The notes under the pieces: generated by a model
Told to the model about the DNA's origin: nothing
The model's input: the letters and a program-made list of their open reading frames with translations, nothing else
The model's database searches: none
Made by a program: the position numbers and the translations under genes
Shown here: positions 1 to 8,263 of the stretch, piece by piece
Position numbering within the stretch: position 1 is the stretch's first letter
Layout: the number at the start of each line of letters is the position of its first letter
Source of the DNA: HXMU1420-13 sp965228545
GTDB taxonomy: Bacteria; Bacteroidota; Rhodothermia; Balneolales; Balneolaceae
NCBI GenBank assembly: GCA_965228545.1
Contig: OZ245822.1
Coordinates: 434,001 to 498,000, forward strand
Direction: 5' to 3'
DNA: 64,000 nt

Positions 1-595
1 ATGATTCTATCGTAACTGCATGGTCAGCAGATTGATCTGAAATATCGCCACTGTTAATGCCATCTTCTAAAATGGAAAGACGTTCATCACCCAAGCCTCG
101 AATAATAGGCCTACCCGTTGCTACACCCATTGTACGCTGCGAAACACCGGGAACATTGGATAATGTTTGAGCAAGTGTAGCTCCCATTTGCTGGCGTAAA
201 TCATCGCCAAATAATTTTTGAGATACATGGGTAAGATGCGAACCACTTGTTAGTTCATCTGCAGTAACCTCGATAGACTGAGAGCTTAATAATGTTGGTG
301 AAAGTGAAATCTGAATTTCTAGCTCTTCATCACCAGAGATGTTTAATGTGATGTGTTTGGTTTTATAGCCCAAACGATGCACTGCGAGGTGAATTTCACC
401 CGCAGGTAAATTCTGGATTTGAAAATAACCGTAGGCATCTGTGGTCGTAGATCGGTTTAACTCCTCGACATGGAGATATACAAAAGGCACAGTTTCGCCT
501 GTTTCTGAGTCGATAACTGTGCCTGAAAGTGCATTACCATCCTCGGGTAATACATGCCCAAGGAATAGCAATATAAATGATAATAGTAGATGCAA
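1..595 (-). CDS. TonB-dependent receptor, N-terminal part (cut by window edge)
   Basis: Outer-membrane receptor for TonB-driven uptake; only the first ~198 residues are inside the window. The translation shows a signal-like hydrophobic start, a carboxypeptidase-D-like regulatory domain (about residues 20-100, 'GTVIDSETGETVPF') and a plug domain with 'RPIIRGLGDERLSILEDG' and 'DQSADHAV'. The last motif is what I recall from ZnuD-like metal receptors; that substrate is inferred. Only TTG (593-595) or ATT (596-598) can start it, because an in-frame stop lies just upstream at 605-607. It begins 9 bases after the His/Asp-rich lipoprotein gene, so the two are surely co-transcribed. The barrel lies beyond base 1. 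Confidence 0.85.
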   Translation of the reverse strand, partial: MHLLLSFILLFLGHVLPEDGNALSGTVIDSETGETVPFVYLHVEELNRSTTTDAYGYFQIQNLPAGEIHLAVHRLGYKTKHITLNISGDEELEIQISLSPTLLSSQSIEVTADELTSGSHLTHVSQKLFGDDLRQQMGATLAQTLSNVPGVSQRTMGVATGRPIIRGLGDERLSILEDGINSGDISDQSADHAVTIES

Positions 596-604
596 AATGT
601 TGAG

Positions 605-1069
605 TTATTCTACGTGAACGTGAATATCCTGTGATGTAAAATCAGAATGATCATTATGCATTAGTTTCAGTCGTAAATCGGTAATACCTGCAGCCTCTGC
701 GTGGATATGGAAGCTCCATTTACCGTCCTCAGAATGTTGCTCGAATTCTGCGATTCCAGAATCTTCGAACACAAATCCCAAGCTGTACTCAGGCTCATCC
801 GGTTGGAAACGGTCGCCGTCTTCATCTAAAAAATAAATAGTGATAAGGTCGGTTTCTTCACCGGGTGCAAGTTCAAACTCGCCTGTGATGGTTCCACCAG
901 GTAACTGAGTAACAACATCAGCACCGTTTAAAGTTAAAACAAATCCTTCCGGCTCAGAATGCTCATCATGATCATCGGCAGAAGTTGAGTTAGAACAGGC
1001 AGATGCTACAATAGCAAGGCCTAAGATTGAATACAGAAATAGATTATTGAATAACGTTTTGTTGTTCAT
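605..1069 (-). CDS. His/Asp-rich lipoprotein of a probable metal-uptake operon
   Basis: A 154-residue lipoprotein. The N-terminus has a hydrophobic segment and lipobox with Cys25 (V-A-S-A-C). It is followed by an acidic, His-bearing stretch (DDHDEHSEPEG) typical of metal-binding linkers, and then a predicted beta-sandwich-like domain with 'VTQLPGGTITGEFELAPGEETDLITIYFLD'; the C-terminus has further histidines (HNDHSDF, HVHVE). I know no characterised family for it. Lying directly upstream of a ZnuD-like TonB receptor, it may bind or hand over a divalent metal (inference). The ATG start is well placed for the signal peptide. Confidence 0.75.
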   Translation of the reverse strand: MNNKTLFNNLFLYSILGLAIVASACSNSTSADDHDEHSEPEGFVLTLNGADVVTQLPGGTITGEFELAPGEETDLITIYFLDEDGDRFQPDEPEYSLGFVFEDSGIAEFEQHSEDGKWSFHIHAEAAGITDLRLKLMHNDHSDFTSQDIHVHVE

Positions 1070-1138
1070 GGCTTGATGAATTAAAAATGATAGATATTAA
1101 TTTGGTTGCAGTTTAATACTGCTAATTGTAAATCCGAA

Positions 1139-1447
1139 TCAAGCTAATGAAGGGGGCGCGCGGTTTTTCTTGTAAGTAGTGAAAGAAGTTGCTGCGTAAA
1201 AATCGGTAGGCTGAATAATTAGCCCAAATTCCTTAAGTACAATTTCAACTGAGTGAGTATGATGAGTTAACTGATTCTTTTTTACTACTCCAATGGGACA
1301 TAATTGATCGTTCTCGGAGTAGTGTTGCTCATCGTTATGTTCAAGACAATGGAGGCTATCACTATGGTAATGCATTGTAGACCCGACGAAACCGCCAATG
1401 GTTACAATCCAAAGAAGAAGTGATATTTTTGTTATGCCTCTAGTCAA
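1139..1447 (-). CDS. Small His/Cys-containing membrane protein, DUF2946-like
   Basis: A 102-residue protein with one N-terminal hydrophobic segment (about residues 8-25), then a His/Cys-rich loop (HYHSDSLHCLEHNDEQHY, later HHTHS) and a C-terminal R-A-P-P motif. The layout resembles small metal-linked proteins (DUF2946-like) often found before metal TonB receptors; this assignment is tentative. It begins with TTG at 1447; an in-frame TAA 18 bases upstream leaves no other start except an internal Met25. It is the first gene of the minus-strand run 1447 to 1. Candidate regulatory sequences (a TATCTTTA box at 1485-1492 and an inverted repeat at 1504-1528) lie upstream. Confidence 0.6.
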   Translation of the reverse strand: MTRGITKISLLLWIVTIGGFVGSTMHYHSDSLHCLEHNDEQHYSENDQLCPIGVVKKNQLTHHTHSVEIVLKEFGLIIQPTDFYAATSFTTYKKNRAPPSLA

Positions 1448-1503
1448 AGAAGTGTTGTATTATCAGTCGTTCAAATTATGTGGGTAAAGATATCCAGCAA
1501 ATC

Positions 1504-1528
1504 GTACAATTGTTGAAAAATATTGTAC
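1504..1528. promoter_or_regulatory. Inverted repeat, candidate operator of the metal-uptake operon
   Basis: Seven-base arms GTACAAT (1504-1510) and ATTGTAC (1522-1528) separated by 11 bases, in the 103-base divergent gap. On the minus strand a TATCTTTA box (1485-1492), one mismatch from the Bacteroidota -7 consensus TAnnTTTG, would place the repeat over the -33 region. A metalloregulator such as Zur or Fur would fit the genes, but the binding protein is inference. A seven-base repeat at one site can arise by chance. Confidence 0.35.
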
Positions 1529-1550
1529 ATCCAATTAACAAACCAAAACT

Positions 1551-1898
1551 ATGGCGGAATTGTTCGAAACAGTTAACATTTGGTTCCTGAGTTTAGGAGA
1601 AAATTATGGTGTAAATCCAATCATCTTTGGTAGCATTTATGTCGGGGCAATTCCATTTTTTACTTTGTCTATTGCTTGGATTGTTAGGAGCTACAAAAAA
1701 GGAAAATCAATCATATTACCCTCACTTTCGGCGACTTTCTTTTTCATTTCAGCATATTTGTATTTGATTATCGCCGGACGAAATGTGCCAATCTGGGTGT
1801 ATTTGGTTGTGATTGCAATGGTAGTTGTTGGCGCATATTCCACCATCAATAAAGTTCGTGGTAAAATAGAACAAGCCGAATTACCCGCTGATGATTGA
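1551..1898 (+). CDS. Small three-helix membrane protein, paralog 1
   Basis: A 115-residue protein of unknown function. An amphipathic N-terminus is followed by three hydrophobic segments (about residues 22-45, 56-77 and 80-100) and a charged C-terminal tail. It shares 'VNP..F...YVG.IP....S.AWIVR' and 'GRNV..WVY' with the next gene and is clearly its paralog. The short loop between helices 1 and 2 is basic, which suggests that it is cytoplasmic. Its stop codon lies inside the start of paralog 2 (overlap 1891-1898), so translation is probably coupled. I recognise no named domain. Confidence 0.7.
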   Translation: MAELFETVNIWFLSLGENYGVNPIIFGSIYVGAIPFFTLSIAWIVRSYKKGKSIILPSLSATFFFISAYLYLIIAGRNVPIWVYLVVIAMVVVGAYSTINKVRGKIEQAELPADD

Positions 1899-2217
1899 TT
1901 GGTTACTTACAGTTTGGGAATCTGTGATTGAATTAGGGGAACAGCATAATGTAAATCCATTCCTTTTTGCTGTTCTGTACGTTGGTTCTATTCCACCCTA
2001 TTTAGGCTCAATGGCTTGGATAGTGCGCAATCATCGAAGGCAAAAACCAATAAATATTCCGGTAATTAGCACACTTTTCTTTTTTATAATGCCAGCGCTC
2101 TATGTGTTAATTTTTGGCAGAAACGTTGCCTGGTGGGTCTATGTAATTGTAGTGATATTAATAGTGTATAGTGCGTTTACACTCTCGAAAAAAATTCAGG
2201 CGAAAATCGCAGAGTAG
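1891..2217 (+). CDS. Small three-helix membrane protein, paralog 2
   Basis: A 108-residue paralog of the preceding protein, with the same three-helix plan, the same N-terminal 'LGE...VNPF' start and the same 'GRNVAWWVY' entry to helix 3. The overlapping start (an 8-base overlap reading ATGATTGA) points to coupled translation and perhaps a 1:1 heteromeric membrane complex (inference). No enzymatic motif is visible; conserved polar residues are few (Asn, Pro, Arg, Asn). The gap to ppdK (2218-2352) shows no terminator that I can support. Confidence 0.7.
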   Translation: MIDWLLTVWESVIELGEQHNVNPFLFAVLYVGSIPPYLGSMAWIVRNHRRQKPINIPVISTLFFFIMPALYVLIFGRNVAWWVYVIVVILIVYSAFTLSKKIQAKIAE

Positions 2218-2352
2218 CATCTAAAACTCAAAAAAGCCCTTCTACATAATATCTTCACAACCTTTTGAGATACTTACACCAAGGTTGATAGCAGGTACCA
2301 TTGTGACCGCTATTCCTACTAGGAAACAAGAATTAAATAATTGAGGCTGATC

Positions 2353-5010
2353 ATGGCTGATCAAAACTTTGTTTACCGTTTTGGTAACGTAACTGATGGA
2401 AACAGAAATATGCGGGAGTTAATTGGGGGCAAGGGTGCTAATCTCGCTGAAATGTGTAACATAGGTATTCCGGTACCACCCGGTTTTACAATTTCGACCG
2501 AAGCGTGTGCATATACCATAGAAAATGGAATGATTTGGCCCGAAGAACTATATGAGCAGATTATTGAAGGTGTGCATCACATAGAGAATGAAACGGATTC
2601 TAAATTTGGTGATCCGGTTAACCCACTATTGATTTCAGTACGGTCTGGTGCAGCGGTTTCTATGCCCGGTATGATGGATACTATTTTAAACCTCGGGATA
2701 AACGACACTGTGGTTGAGGCTCTAATCAAAAAAACAGGGAATGAGCGATTTGTATACGACAGCTACCGCCGTTTTATTGATATGTTTGGCGATGTGGTTA
2801 TGGGGGTTGCTCACGAATACTTTGAAGAAGCAATTGAACACCTTAAAACAGAAGCAGGTGTTAAAAACGACATCGATCTTTCTGCAGAAGAATTGAAAAT
2901 TTTAACTGATCGCTACAAAGCAATTTATCGTAAGCATACAGGGCATATGTTCCCTGAAGATCCGGTAGAACAACTTAAGTTTGCAGTAAATGCTGTTTTC
3001 TCTTCTTGGAACAGCAGCCGTGCCATTAAGTATCGCGAAATCAGCCATATTTCTGGGTTGGTTGGAACCGGCGTGAATGTACAGGCAATGGTTTATGGTA
3101 ACATGGGCGAAAGTAGCGCCACAGGGGTTTGTTTTACCCGAAATCCATCCAATGGAGATCATGAGCTCTATGGCGAGTATTTGATAAATGCCCAAGGAGA
3201 AGATGTTGTGGCCGGAATCAGAACACCGGAACCAATTTCGGAGATGAAAAAAGAAATGCCCGAAGTGTATGATGAGCTTTTTCGTTATACCAGTAAATTA
3301 GAAGCGCATTATAAAAATATGCAGGATATCGAGTTTACCGTGCAGGAAGGTAAATTGTACATCCTACAAACCAGAAACGGTAAACGAACCGGCTCAGCGG
3401 CTGTTAAAATCGCCGTAGATTTGGTGCATCAGGATCTGATTACTAAAGAAGACGCAATTAGTGGACTTGTAGATCCTGAACACATCGAACAACTATTGCA
3501 CCCTCAGTTTAAAGTAGATTCTATTAAAGAAACCGAGATTTTAGGTCATGGCTTACCAGCTTCACCAGGCGCTGCAGTTGGCAAAGTAGTATTTAGCAGT
3601 AAAAAAGCCGAAAAAGCTGCCGAAAATGGTGAAATGGTTATATTAGTTCGCATCGAAACCAGCCCTGAAGATGTTGGTGGAATGTCGTCGGCAGAAGGGA
3701 TATTAACCTCTCGTGGCGGTATGACATCACACGCAGCTGTTGTAGCTCGTGGTTGGGGGAAACCTTGCGTTGCCGGTTGTAGCGACATTGTTATCAATTA
3801 TAAAAATAAATCGTTCACGAACGGTGAAATTACAGTAAACGAAGGCGACTGGATTTCGATTGATGGTACACGAGGTATTATTATGCTTGGTCAGCGCGAA
3901 ATGCATCCACCAGTACTAAGCGAAGAGTACGAGACTTTTATGCGATGGGTTGGTAGTTTCGAAAGAATGGAAGTTCGTGCCAATGCAGAAACGCCTGAAG
4001 ACGCATCACTTGCACGAAGTCTCGGTGCTAAAGGTATCGGTTTAGCAAGAACAGAGCATATGTTTTTTAAAGACGAACGTGTAACAGCTGTTCGCCGGAT
4101 GATAGTATCTGAAACGCCGGAAGAACGCAAACGTGCCCTAAGCAAGCTATTGCCATTCCAGAAAGAAGATTTCAAAGGAATCTTTAAAGAAATGGACGGA
4201 CTGCCAGTAACAGTGCGCTTGTTAGATCCACCATTGCATGAGTTTTTACCGCATACTAAGAGTGAAATCAAGCAGGTTGCTGAAGCTTTAGAAATAAGTG
4301 CTGATGTGCTGAAGCGAAAAGTAAACGCATTGAAAGAGTTTAACCCAATGCTTGGGCACCGCGGTTGCCGTTTGGGAATTACCCACCCGGAAATTACCGA
4401 AATGCAAACTCGTGCCATCATAGAGGCCGCTATTGAACTGAGATGGGAAGGCGTAACAGCTGTACCGGAAATTATGGTGCCTTTGGTAGGTACCGTTCGG
4501 GAATTTGTGAATCAACGCGCCATCATCGAAAAAACTGCCGAGCAAGTATTTGGTGAGTATAAAGAACGTATCGATTTCAAAATCGGAACCATGATTGAAG
4601 TGCCTAGAGCAGCTTTAGTTGCAAATCAGATTGCTAAAGAAGCAGAGTTCTTCTCATTCGGTACCAACGACTTAACCCAAATGACCTTAGGGTATAGCCG
4701 AGATGACGCTACAAAATTTATTCCTTACTATTTGGATGAAGGCATTTTAAAAGATGATCCATTCCAAACGCTGGATATCAATGGTGTGGGGCAACTCGTA
4801 CACATGGGAACCGAACTAGGCCATGCTGCCAATCCCGATTTAAAAGTGGGTATTTGTGGCGAACATGGTGGCGATCCCGCAAGTATCGATTATTGCTACA
4901 AATTGGGCATGGACTATGTGTCTTGTTCACCATATCGAGTACCGATAGCACACTTGGCGATTGCTCAGTCTGTAATCAGAAATAAGGAAATGGAAGAAGT
5001 AAATATCTAA
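2353..5010 (+). CDS. ppdK: Pyruvate, phosphate dikinase
   Basis: Interconverts pyruvate, ATP and phosphate with phosphoenolpyruvate, AMP and pyrophosphate in the cytoplasm. The 885 residues match the usual length. Domains in order: N-terminal ATP-grasp domain with 'IGGKGANLAEM'; central phosphohistidine domain with 'TSRGGMTSHAA', catalytic His460; C-terminal PEP/pyruvate TIM barrel with 'GHRGCRLGITHPEI', 'FGTNDLTQMTLG' and 'GICGEHGGDP', catalytic Cys835. A longer frame opens at TTG 2341, but GAGG at 2343-2346 is a good Shine-Dalgarno for ATG 2353, so I chose that start. The gene ends 17 bases before a large hairpin at 5028. Confidence 0.97.
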   Translation: MADQNFVYRFGNVTDGNRNMRELIGGKGANLAEMCNIGIPVPPGFTISTEACAYTIENGMIWPEELYEQIIEGVHHIENETDSKFGDPVNPLLISVRSGAAVSMPGMMDTILNLGINDTVVEALIKKTGNERFVYDSYRRFIDMFGDVVMGVAHEYFEEAIEHLKTEAGVKNDIDLSAEELKILTDRYKAIYRKHTGHMFPEDPVEQLKFAVNAVFSSWNSSRAIKYREISHISGLVGTGVNVQAMVYGNMGESSATGVCFTRNPSNGDHELYGEYLINAQGEDVVAGIRTPEPISEMKKEMPEVYDELFRYTSKLEAHYKNMQDIEFTVQEGKLYILQTRNGKRTGSAAVKIAVDLVHQDLITKEDAISGLVDPEHIEQLLHPQFKVDSIKETEILGHGLPASPGAAVGKVVFSSKKAEKAAENGEMVILVRIETSPEDVGGMSSAEGILTSRGGMTSHAAVVARGWGKPCVAGCSDIVINYKNKSFTNGEITVNEGDWISIDGTRGIIMLGQREMHPPVLSEEYETFMRWVGSFERMEVRANAETPEDASLARSLGAKGIGLARTEHMFFKDERVTAVRRMIVSETPEERKRALSKLLPFQKEDFKGIFKEMDGLPVTVRLLDPPLHEFLPHTKSEIKQVAEALEISADVLKRKVNALKEFNPMLGHRGCRLGITHPEITEMQTRAIIEAAIELRWEGVTAVPEIMVPLVGTVREFVNQRAIIEKTAEQVFGEYKERIDFKIGTMIEVPRAALVANQIAKEAEFFSFGTNDLTQMTLGYSRDDATKFIPYYLDEGILKDDPFQTLDINGVGQLVHMGTELGHAANPDLKVGICGEHGGDPASIDYCYKLGMDYVSCSPYRVPIAHLAIAQSVIRNKEMEEVNI

Positions 5011-5027
5011 CATTTTCGTAAACATTT

Positions 5028-5099
5028 AGTCTCCGGTTTTGGTTGATGTACTGCTAAGTCTATCTTAGTTGCATAACCTTTTAAATCGGAGACTTTTTT
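5028..5099 (+). promoter_or_regulatory. Nested hairpin plus T-tract that hides the SD of the reductase gene
   Basis: Three stacked stems are visible. The outer 12-bp stem pairs 5028-5039 with 5083-5094 (AGTCTCCGGTTT / AAATCGGAGACT, one G-U). The middle stem pairs GGTT+ATG (5041-5048, one bulged G) with CAT+AACC (5072-5078). The inner stem pairs CTAAG (5054-5058) with CTTAG (5064-5068) around a 5-base loop. Six T (5094-5099) follow, then immediately ATG 5100. GGAG at 5088-5091, the only Shine-Dalgarno for that ATG, lies in the 3' arm. It may end ppdK transcription, attenuate the reductase, or block its translation. A weak promoter match (TTTTG, 19 bases, TATCTTAG) lies within the loop. Confidence 0.6.
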
Positions 5100-6581
5100 A
5101 TGTCTACTTACGACTATGATGCCATTATAATTGGAGGAGGAGCTGCCGGCTTAACAGCTTCTGGAATTGCGGCAAATGTTGGGGCTAAAACCATGATGAT
5201 AGAAGCGCATCGACTAGGTGGCGATTGTACCTGGACAGGGTGTGTGCCCTCAAAAGTATTACTGAAAGCCGGTAAATTGGCCCACCAAATTCGAAATGCC
5301 GGTAAATTTGGGTTATAAGACTCCGAGCCAAAAATCAATTTCAAAAAGGTAATTGAACATGTACACCAAATTCGGGATGAGGTATATGAAGATGCTGATC
5401 GGCCAGATATTTATGAAGAAATGGGCATTGAAGTTGTTTTTGGAAAAGCATCATTCAAAGATGATCACACTATTACCATAAAACAAGAACATGGAAAAAC
5501 TAGATCGGTTAGTAGTAGATATTTCTTTATCGCAACCGGAGCAAGAGCATTTGTACCTCCCATCGCCGGACTTGATGACATAGAATATCTAACCAATGAA
5601 TCGCTGTTTGAAATTGATGATCTGCCGGAGCAGTTAGTAATACTTGGTGGCGGGCCTATTGGCATTGAAATGAGTCAGGCCTTTGTAAATCTCGGCTCAA
5701 AGGTTACAGTAATTGATAAAGCCGATCGTATTATGCAAAAGGATGATCCCGAATTGGTAACAATACTGGCAAATGAATTAGGAAATCAAGGCGTACAGTT
5801 TGAGTTAGGGGCATCCATCAAAAAAGTAAGTAAAGGTGAACAAGGAGTTGAGGTGCTAATTGAAAAGAATGGAAGTGAACAAGCTATTCAAGGAACACAT
5901 TTATTAGTGGCAACCGGGCGAAAAGCCAACTACGAATCGCTAAATCTAGCTGCGGCTGGCGTTAAAACCAACAACAAGGGAATTCAGGTTGATAATAGCT
6001 GCAGCACAAACGTTAGCCATATATATGCAATGGGAGATGTAACCGGTAGATACCAATTTACTCACATGAGTGAGCATATGAGTAAAATTGCCGTTACTCG
6101 TGCACTATTGAAAATTCCGATGAGCATCGATCAGAAACACGTGCCTTGGGCTACGTATACTTCACCCGAATTGGCGCATGTTGGTGCTACACAGAAACAA
6201 TTGGATGCAGGTGGTACCAACTATGAGGTTTACAAATTCCCTTATTCCAAAATCGACCGCGCGATTACCGAAGGAGAAACAATTGGAATGATCAAAATCT
6301 TTGCAAGCAAATTAACCGGTAAAATTTATGGAGCTGGAGTGGTAGGAGCGCATGCTGCCGAAATGATTTCTGAGTTTGCAGTAGCTATGAAAAATGGAGT
6401 GACATTAAGAAACTTGGCAGATACAATTCATCCTTACCCTAGTTGGGGATTAGGTGCTCGCCGCGCTGCTGATCAATGGTATATTAAGAATCAAAGCGAG
6501 ACGAGCGTAAAATGGATGAAGCGAATATTTGGTTATCGAGGAACAGTACCTGATTACAGCAATCCGGAGAGAATCGTATAA
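5100..6581 (+). pseudogene. FAD/NAD(P) disulfide oxidoreductase (mercuric/dihydrolipoyl reductase type), interrupted by in-frame TAA
   Basis: Family role: FAD-linked transfer between NAD(P)H and a disulfide or metal. The intact reading would give 493 codons. The first 72 codons carry the FAD motif IIGGGAAGL (about 10-18) and redox pair Cys43/Cys48 in GGDCTWTGCVPSK. TAA follows at 5316-5318. The same frame then continues without further lesion through 'ILGGGPIGIE' (NAD binding), 'YAMGDVTG' (second FAD contact) and the dimer domain with 'HPYPSWG' to 6581. An internal ATG at 5421 could start a fragment lacking the FAD N-terminus and both cysteines, which cannot be active alone. Either a recent nonsense mutation or a base-call error; TAA has no known recoding here. 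Confidence 0.85.
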
Positions 6582-6588
6582 TCATTCG

Positions 6589-7146
6589 TTAGTTCGTTGT
6601 AAACGCTGAAGTCTGGTATTCAAAAGCTGGTTGAGTATGTAGCGAATTTTTTGCTTTAGCAGGCTTCTCTACTTCGATAACCAGAGCATTACTCGCATTA
6701 CCTAATTGATCGATGATGGTACGAGTAATTTTTAAGGTTTGTTGATTACCAAATGTAAAGCATCCGGTCATTGCAATAGTTCCGGAGGTATTTGGAGGTA
6801 CAGTTTGATCGATGCTTGTTGTCCAGAAACCGCCATTACCGGCTGGTAAAAACTCCCAGTCGATTCTACTGGTAGATCCGTCACCTAACCCAGCAGGAGT
6901 GTAGAAACCGGTAGATATATCAACAATCAATTCATAAGGATTGCATGATGTTTCTGGCAATTCGTAGTCAATTGTGTTTAATGTGAGTGCACAAGCCTCT
7001 GACTGGTTGTTAGTCAGGCAGTTGGTAGGTTGGTTAACTTCCGCTGCCTGACTAACGCTCTCTTGACCAGTAAAATCTTCGCTGATTGGAGTAGATTGGC
7101 AATTCAATAAAACTAATGCTGTGATAACTATAAGTACTCTTAACAT
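6589..7146 (-). CDS. Lipoprotein of unknown function
   Basis: A 185-residue predicted lipoprotein with a hydrophobic N-terminus ending in a lipobox-like L-L-N-C, a polar spacer and a mostly beta-strand-like C-terminal domain. The mature region has four cysteines (in 'TNCLTN', 'EACALT', 'TSCNPY' and 'TGCFTF') that could form two disulfides. No family is recognised. ATG 7146 is preferred over TTG 7161 because TTGAGGAAC just upstream supplies a GAGG ribosome site. It converges on the reductase gene with 7 bases between stops. A striking near-palindrome (7206-7237) lies 59 bases upstream of the start. Confidence 0.65.
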   Translation of the reverse strand: MLRVLIVITALVLLNCQSTPISEDFTGQESVSQAAEVNQPTNCLTNNQSEACALTLNTIDYELPETSCNPYELIVDISTGFYTPAGLGDGSTSRIDWEFLPAGNGGFWTTSIDQTVPPNTSGTIAMTGCFTFGNQQTLKITRTIIDQLGNASNALVIEVEKPAKAKNSLHTQPAFEYQTSAFTTN

Positions 7147-7205
7147 GGTTCTGTTCCTCAATATTCTCTCTGTTTAATTGAGTTATCGACAGAATTACCA
7201 AAAAC

Positions 7206-7237
7206 ATTAGAGATTTTTAATATTAATTTTCTCTAAT
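7206..7237. promoter_or_regulatory. 32-bp near-palindrome upstream of the lipoprotein gene
   Basis: Outer 8-base arms ATTAGAGA (7206-7213) and TCTCTAAT (7230-7237) flank, across TTT spacers on both sides, a 10-base core palindrome TTAATATTAA (7217-7226). Twenty-six of 32 positions are dyad-symmetric. It has no T-tract and lies in a 261-base non-coding gap (7147-7407), so an operator for the gene at 7146 is the simplest reading. The rest of that gap shows no gene, RNA or terminator that I can support. Confidence 0.45.
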
Positions 7238-7407
7238 TAATACATTTCACGAATAATCCAGATTAGTACAAAGTTTTCAATGATATATAGTCGATGATTT
7301 TTTCAATGATACTCTGAATAATTTGCAGAATACGTAGATTTGTCAGTTATTTTAATCAGATCCGGGGCAAAATATTTTTATAAGGGTAGATGATTCGACG
7401 CGTTAGT

Positions 7408-8121
7408 TCACATATTCACGGACTGTATTTCATTCAACTTCCCTAAGGCTCTTTCTTTTAAATTATCAAATTGATCTTCAGGAATGTGGCCGGTTGTGAA
7501 TTGCATATATAACCAAACAATGTAGGTTGCCATCACATCTTCATAACAATAATGCTCGATCAGATTCAACTCATTGCGTTTGAACATTTCATACACCTGA
7601 TTGCCTTCGCCGGTTTGTTTGAAGGGGATACCGATCAATTGCCCTAAATGTTTGAGCTTTGGCCACGAGCTTGCACCATAATTACTGAATTCATCCACTA
7701 AATCGATATTGTGGCGGCTGTATCGATATCTGATATCGTAATCGCTCATTCGCACCGGCATCTGAAGCCCATGTTTCATAGCACGATAAGTAAGTACAGG
7801 AATGTCGAAGCCTTTCCCATTGTGGTGAATGAGCCCAAAATCTTTGAAAGTGCCAATAGTTTCGAAAATCTTAAGTAATCCCTCTTTTTCATCGGTACCA
7901 TTCCAACCCACTTTTTGGCGAGGTCCCCCGGTATTTTCTATCCAAAGCCCAACCCACGACACCATACGATGATACATAGGTGGTAGAAAGCCTGATTTGT
8001 TTCGAGCTAGTTCTTCGCTTGCTTTTTCGAGAAGTAATTCTTCATCCGATTCATTATCGTTGAGCACGGTTCGGATAAAATCAATATCCGGGATGGTTTC
8101 TAAATCAAATATAAAATACAT
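7408..8121 (-). CDS. Predicted 3'-5' exonuclease of the PolB-like DEDD family
   Basis: A 237-residue cytoplasmic nuclease-like protein. The N-terminus has the ExoI motif 'FIFDLETIPD' (Asp6, Glu8). A second motif surrounds 'GLIHHNGKGFDIPVL', and the third region is 'EHYCYEDVMATYIVW'. This is the pattern of stand-alone 3'-5' exonucleases related to the family-B polymerase proofreading domain (DNA_pol_B_exo2). ATG 8121 has AAGGGG immediately upstream, so the longer reading from 8154 is rejected. The gene stands alone between a lipoprotein gene and the divergent AlkB gene. Role in DNA repair is inference. Confidence 0.85.
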   Translation of the reverse strand: MYFIFDLETIPDIDFIRTVLNDNESDEELLLEKASEELARNKSGFLPPMYHRMVSWVGLWIENTGGPRQKVGWNGTDEKEGLLKIFETIGTFKDFGLIHHNGKGFDIPVLTYRAMKHGLQMPVRMSDYDIRYRYSRHNIDLVDEFSNYGASSWPKLKHLGQLIGIPFKQTGEGNQVYEMFKRNELNLIEHYCYEDVMATYIVWLYMQFTTGHIPEDQFDNLKERALGKLNEIQSVNM

Positions 8122-8263
8122 GACCCCTTGTTTTCGCAGAGTATAGGAAAACAATTAGGAATATGAAATTAAGAATATCAATTCGGAGATAACTTAGTTC
8201 TTAAGCCTGTTTTTGGAAGATGCAATAATGGTTTGTATCTACTACATTCAACAATAAAAAGAA

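Noticed and set aside
2341..2352. TTG start for ppdK
   Set aside because: The TTG lies on the GAGG ribosome site of the better ATG at 2353.
3891..4421. A 176-codon minus-strand frame inside ppdK
   Set aside because: It lies within the C-terminal PEP-binding part of ppdK, has Ser/Arg-rich composition typical of antisense reading, and no signal for translation.
5316..5318. Programmed recoding of the in-frame TAA
   Set aside because: Selenocysteine uses TGA and pyrrolysine uses TAG; no slippery site or typical signal is seen. Mutation or error is simpler.
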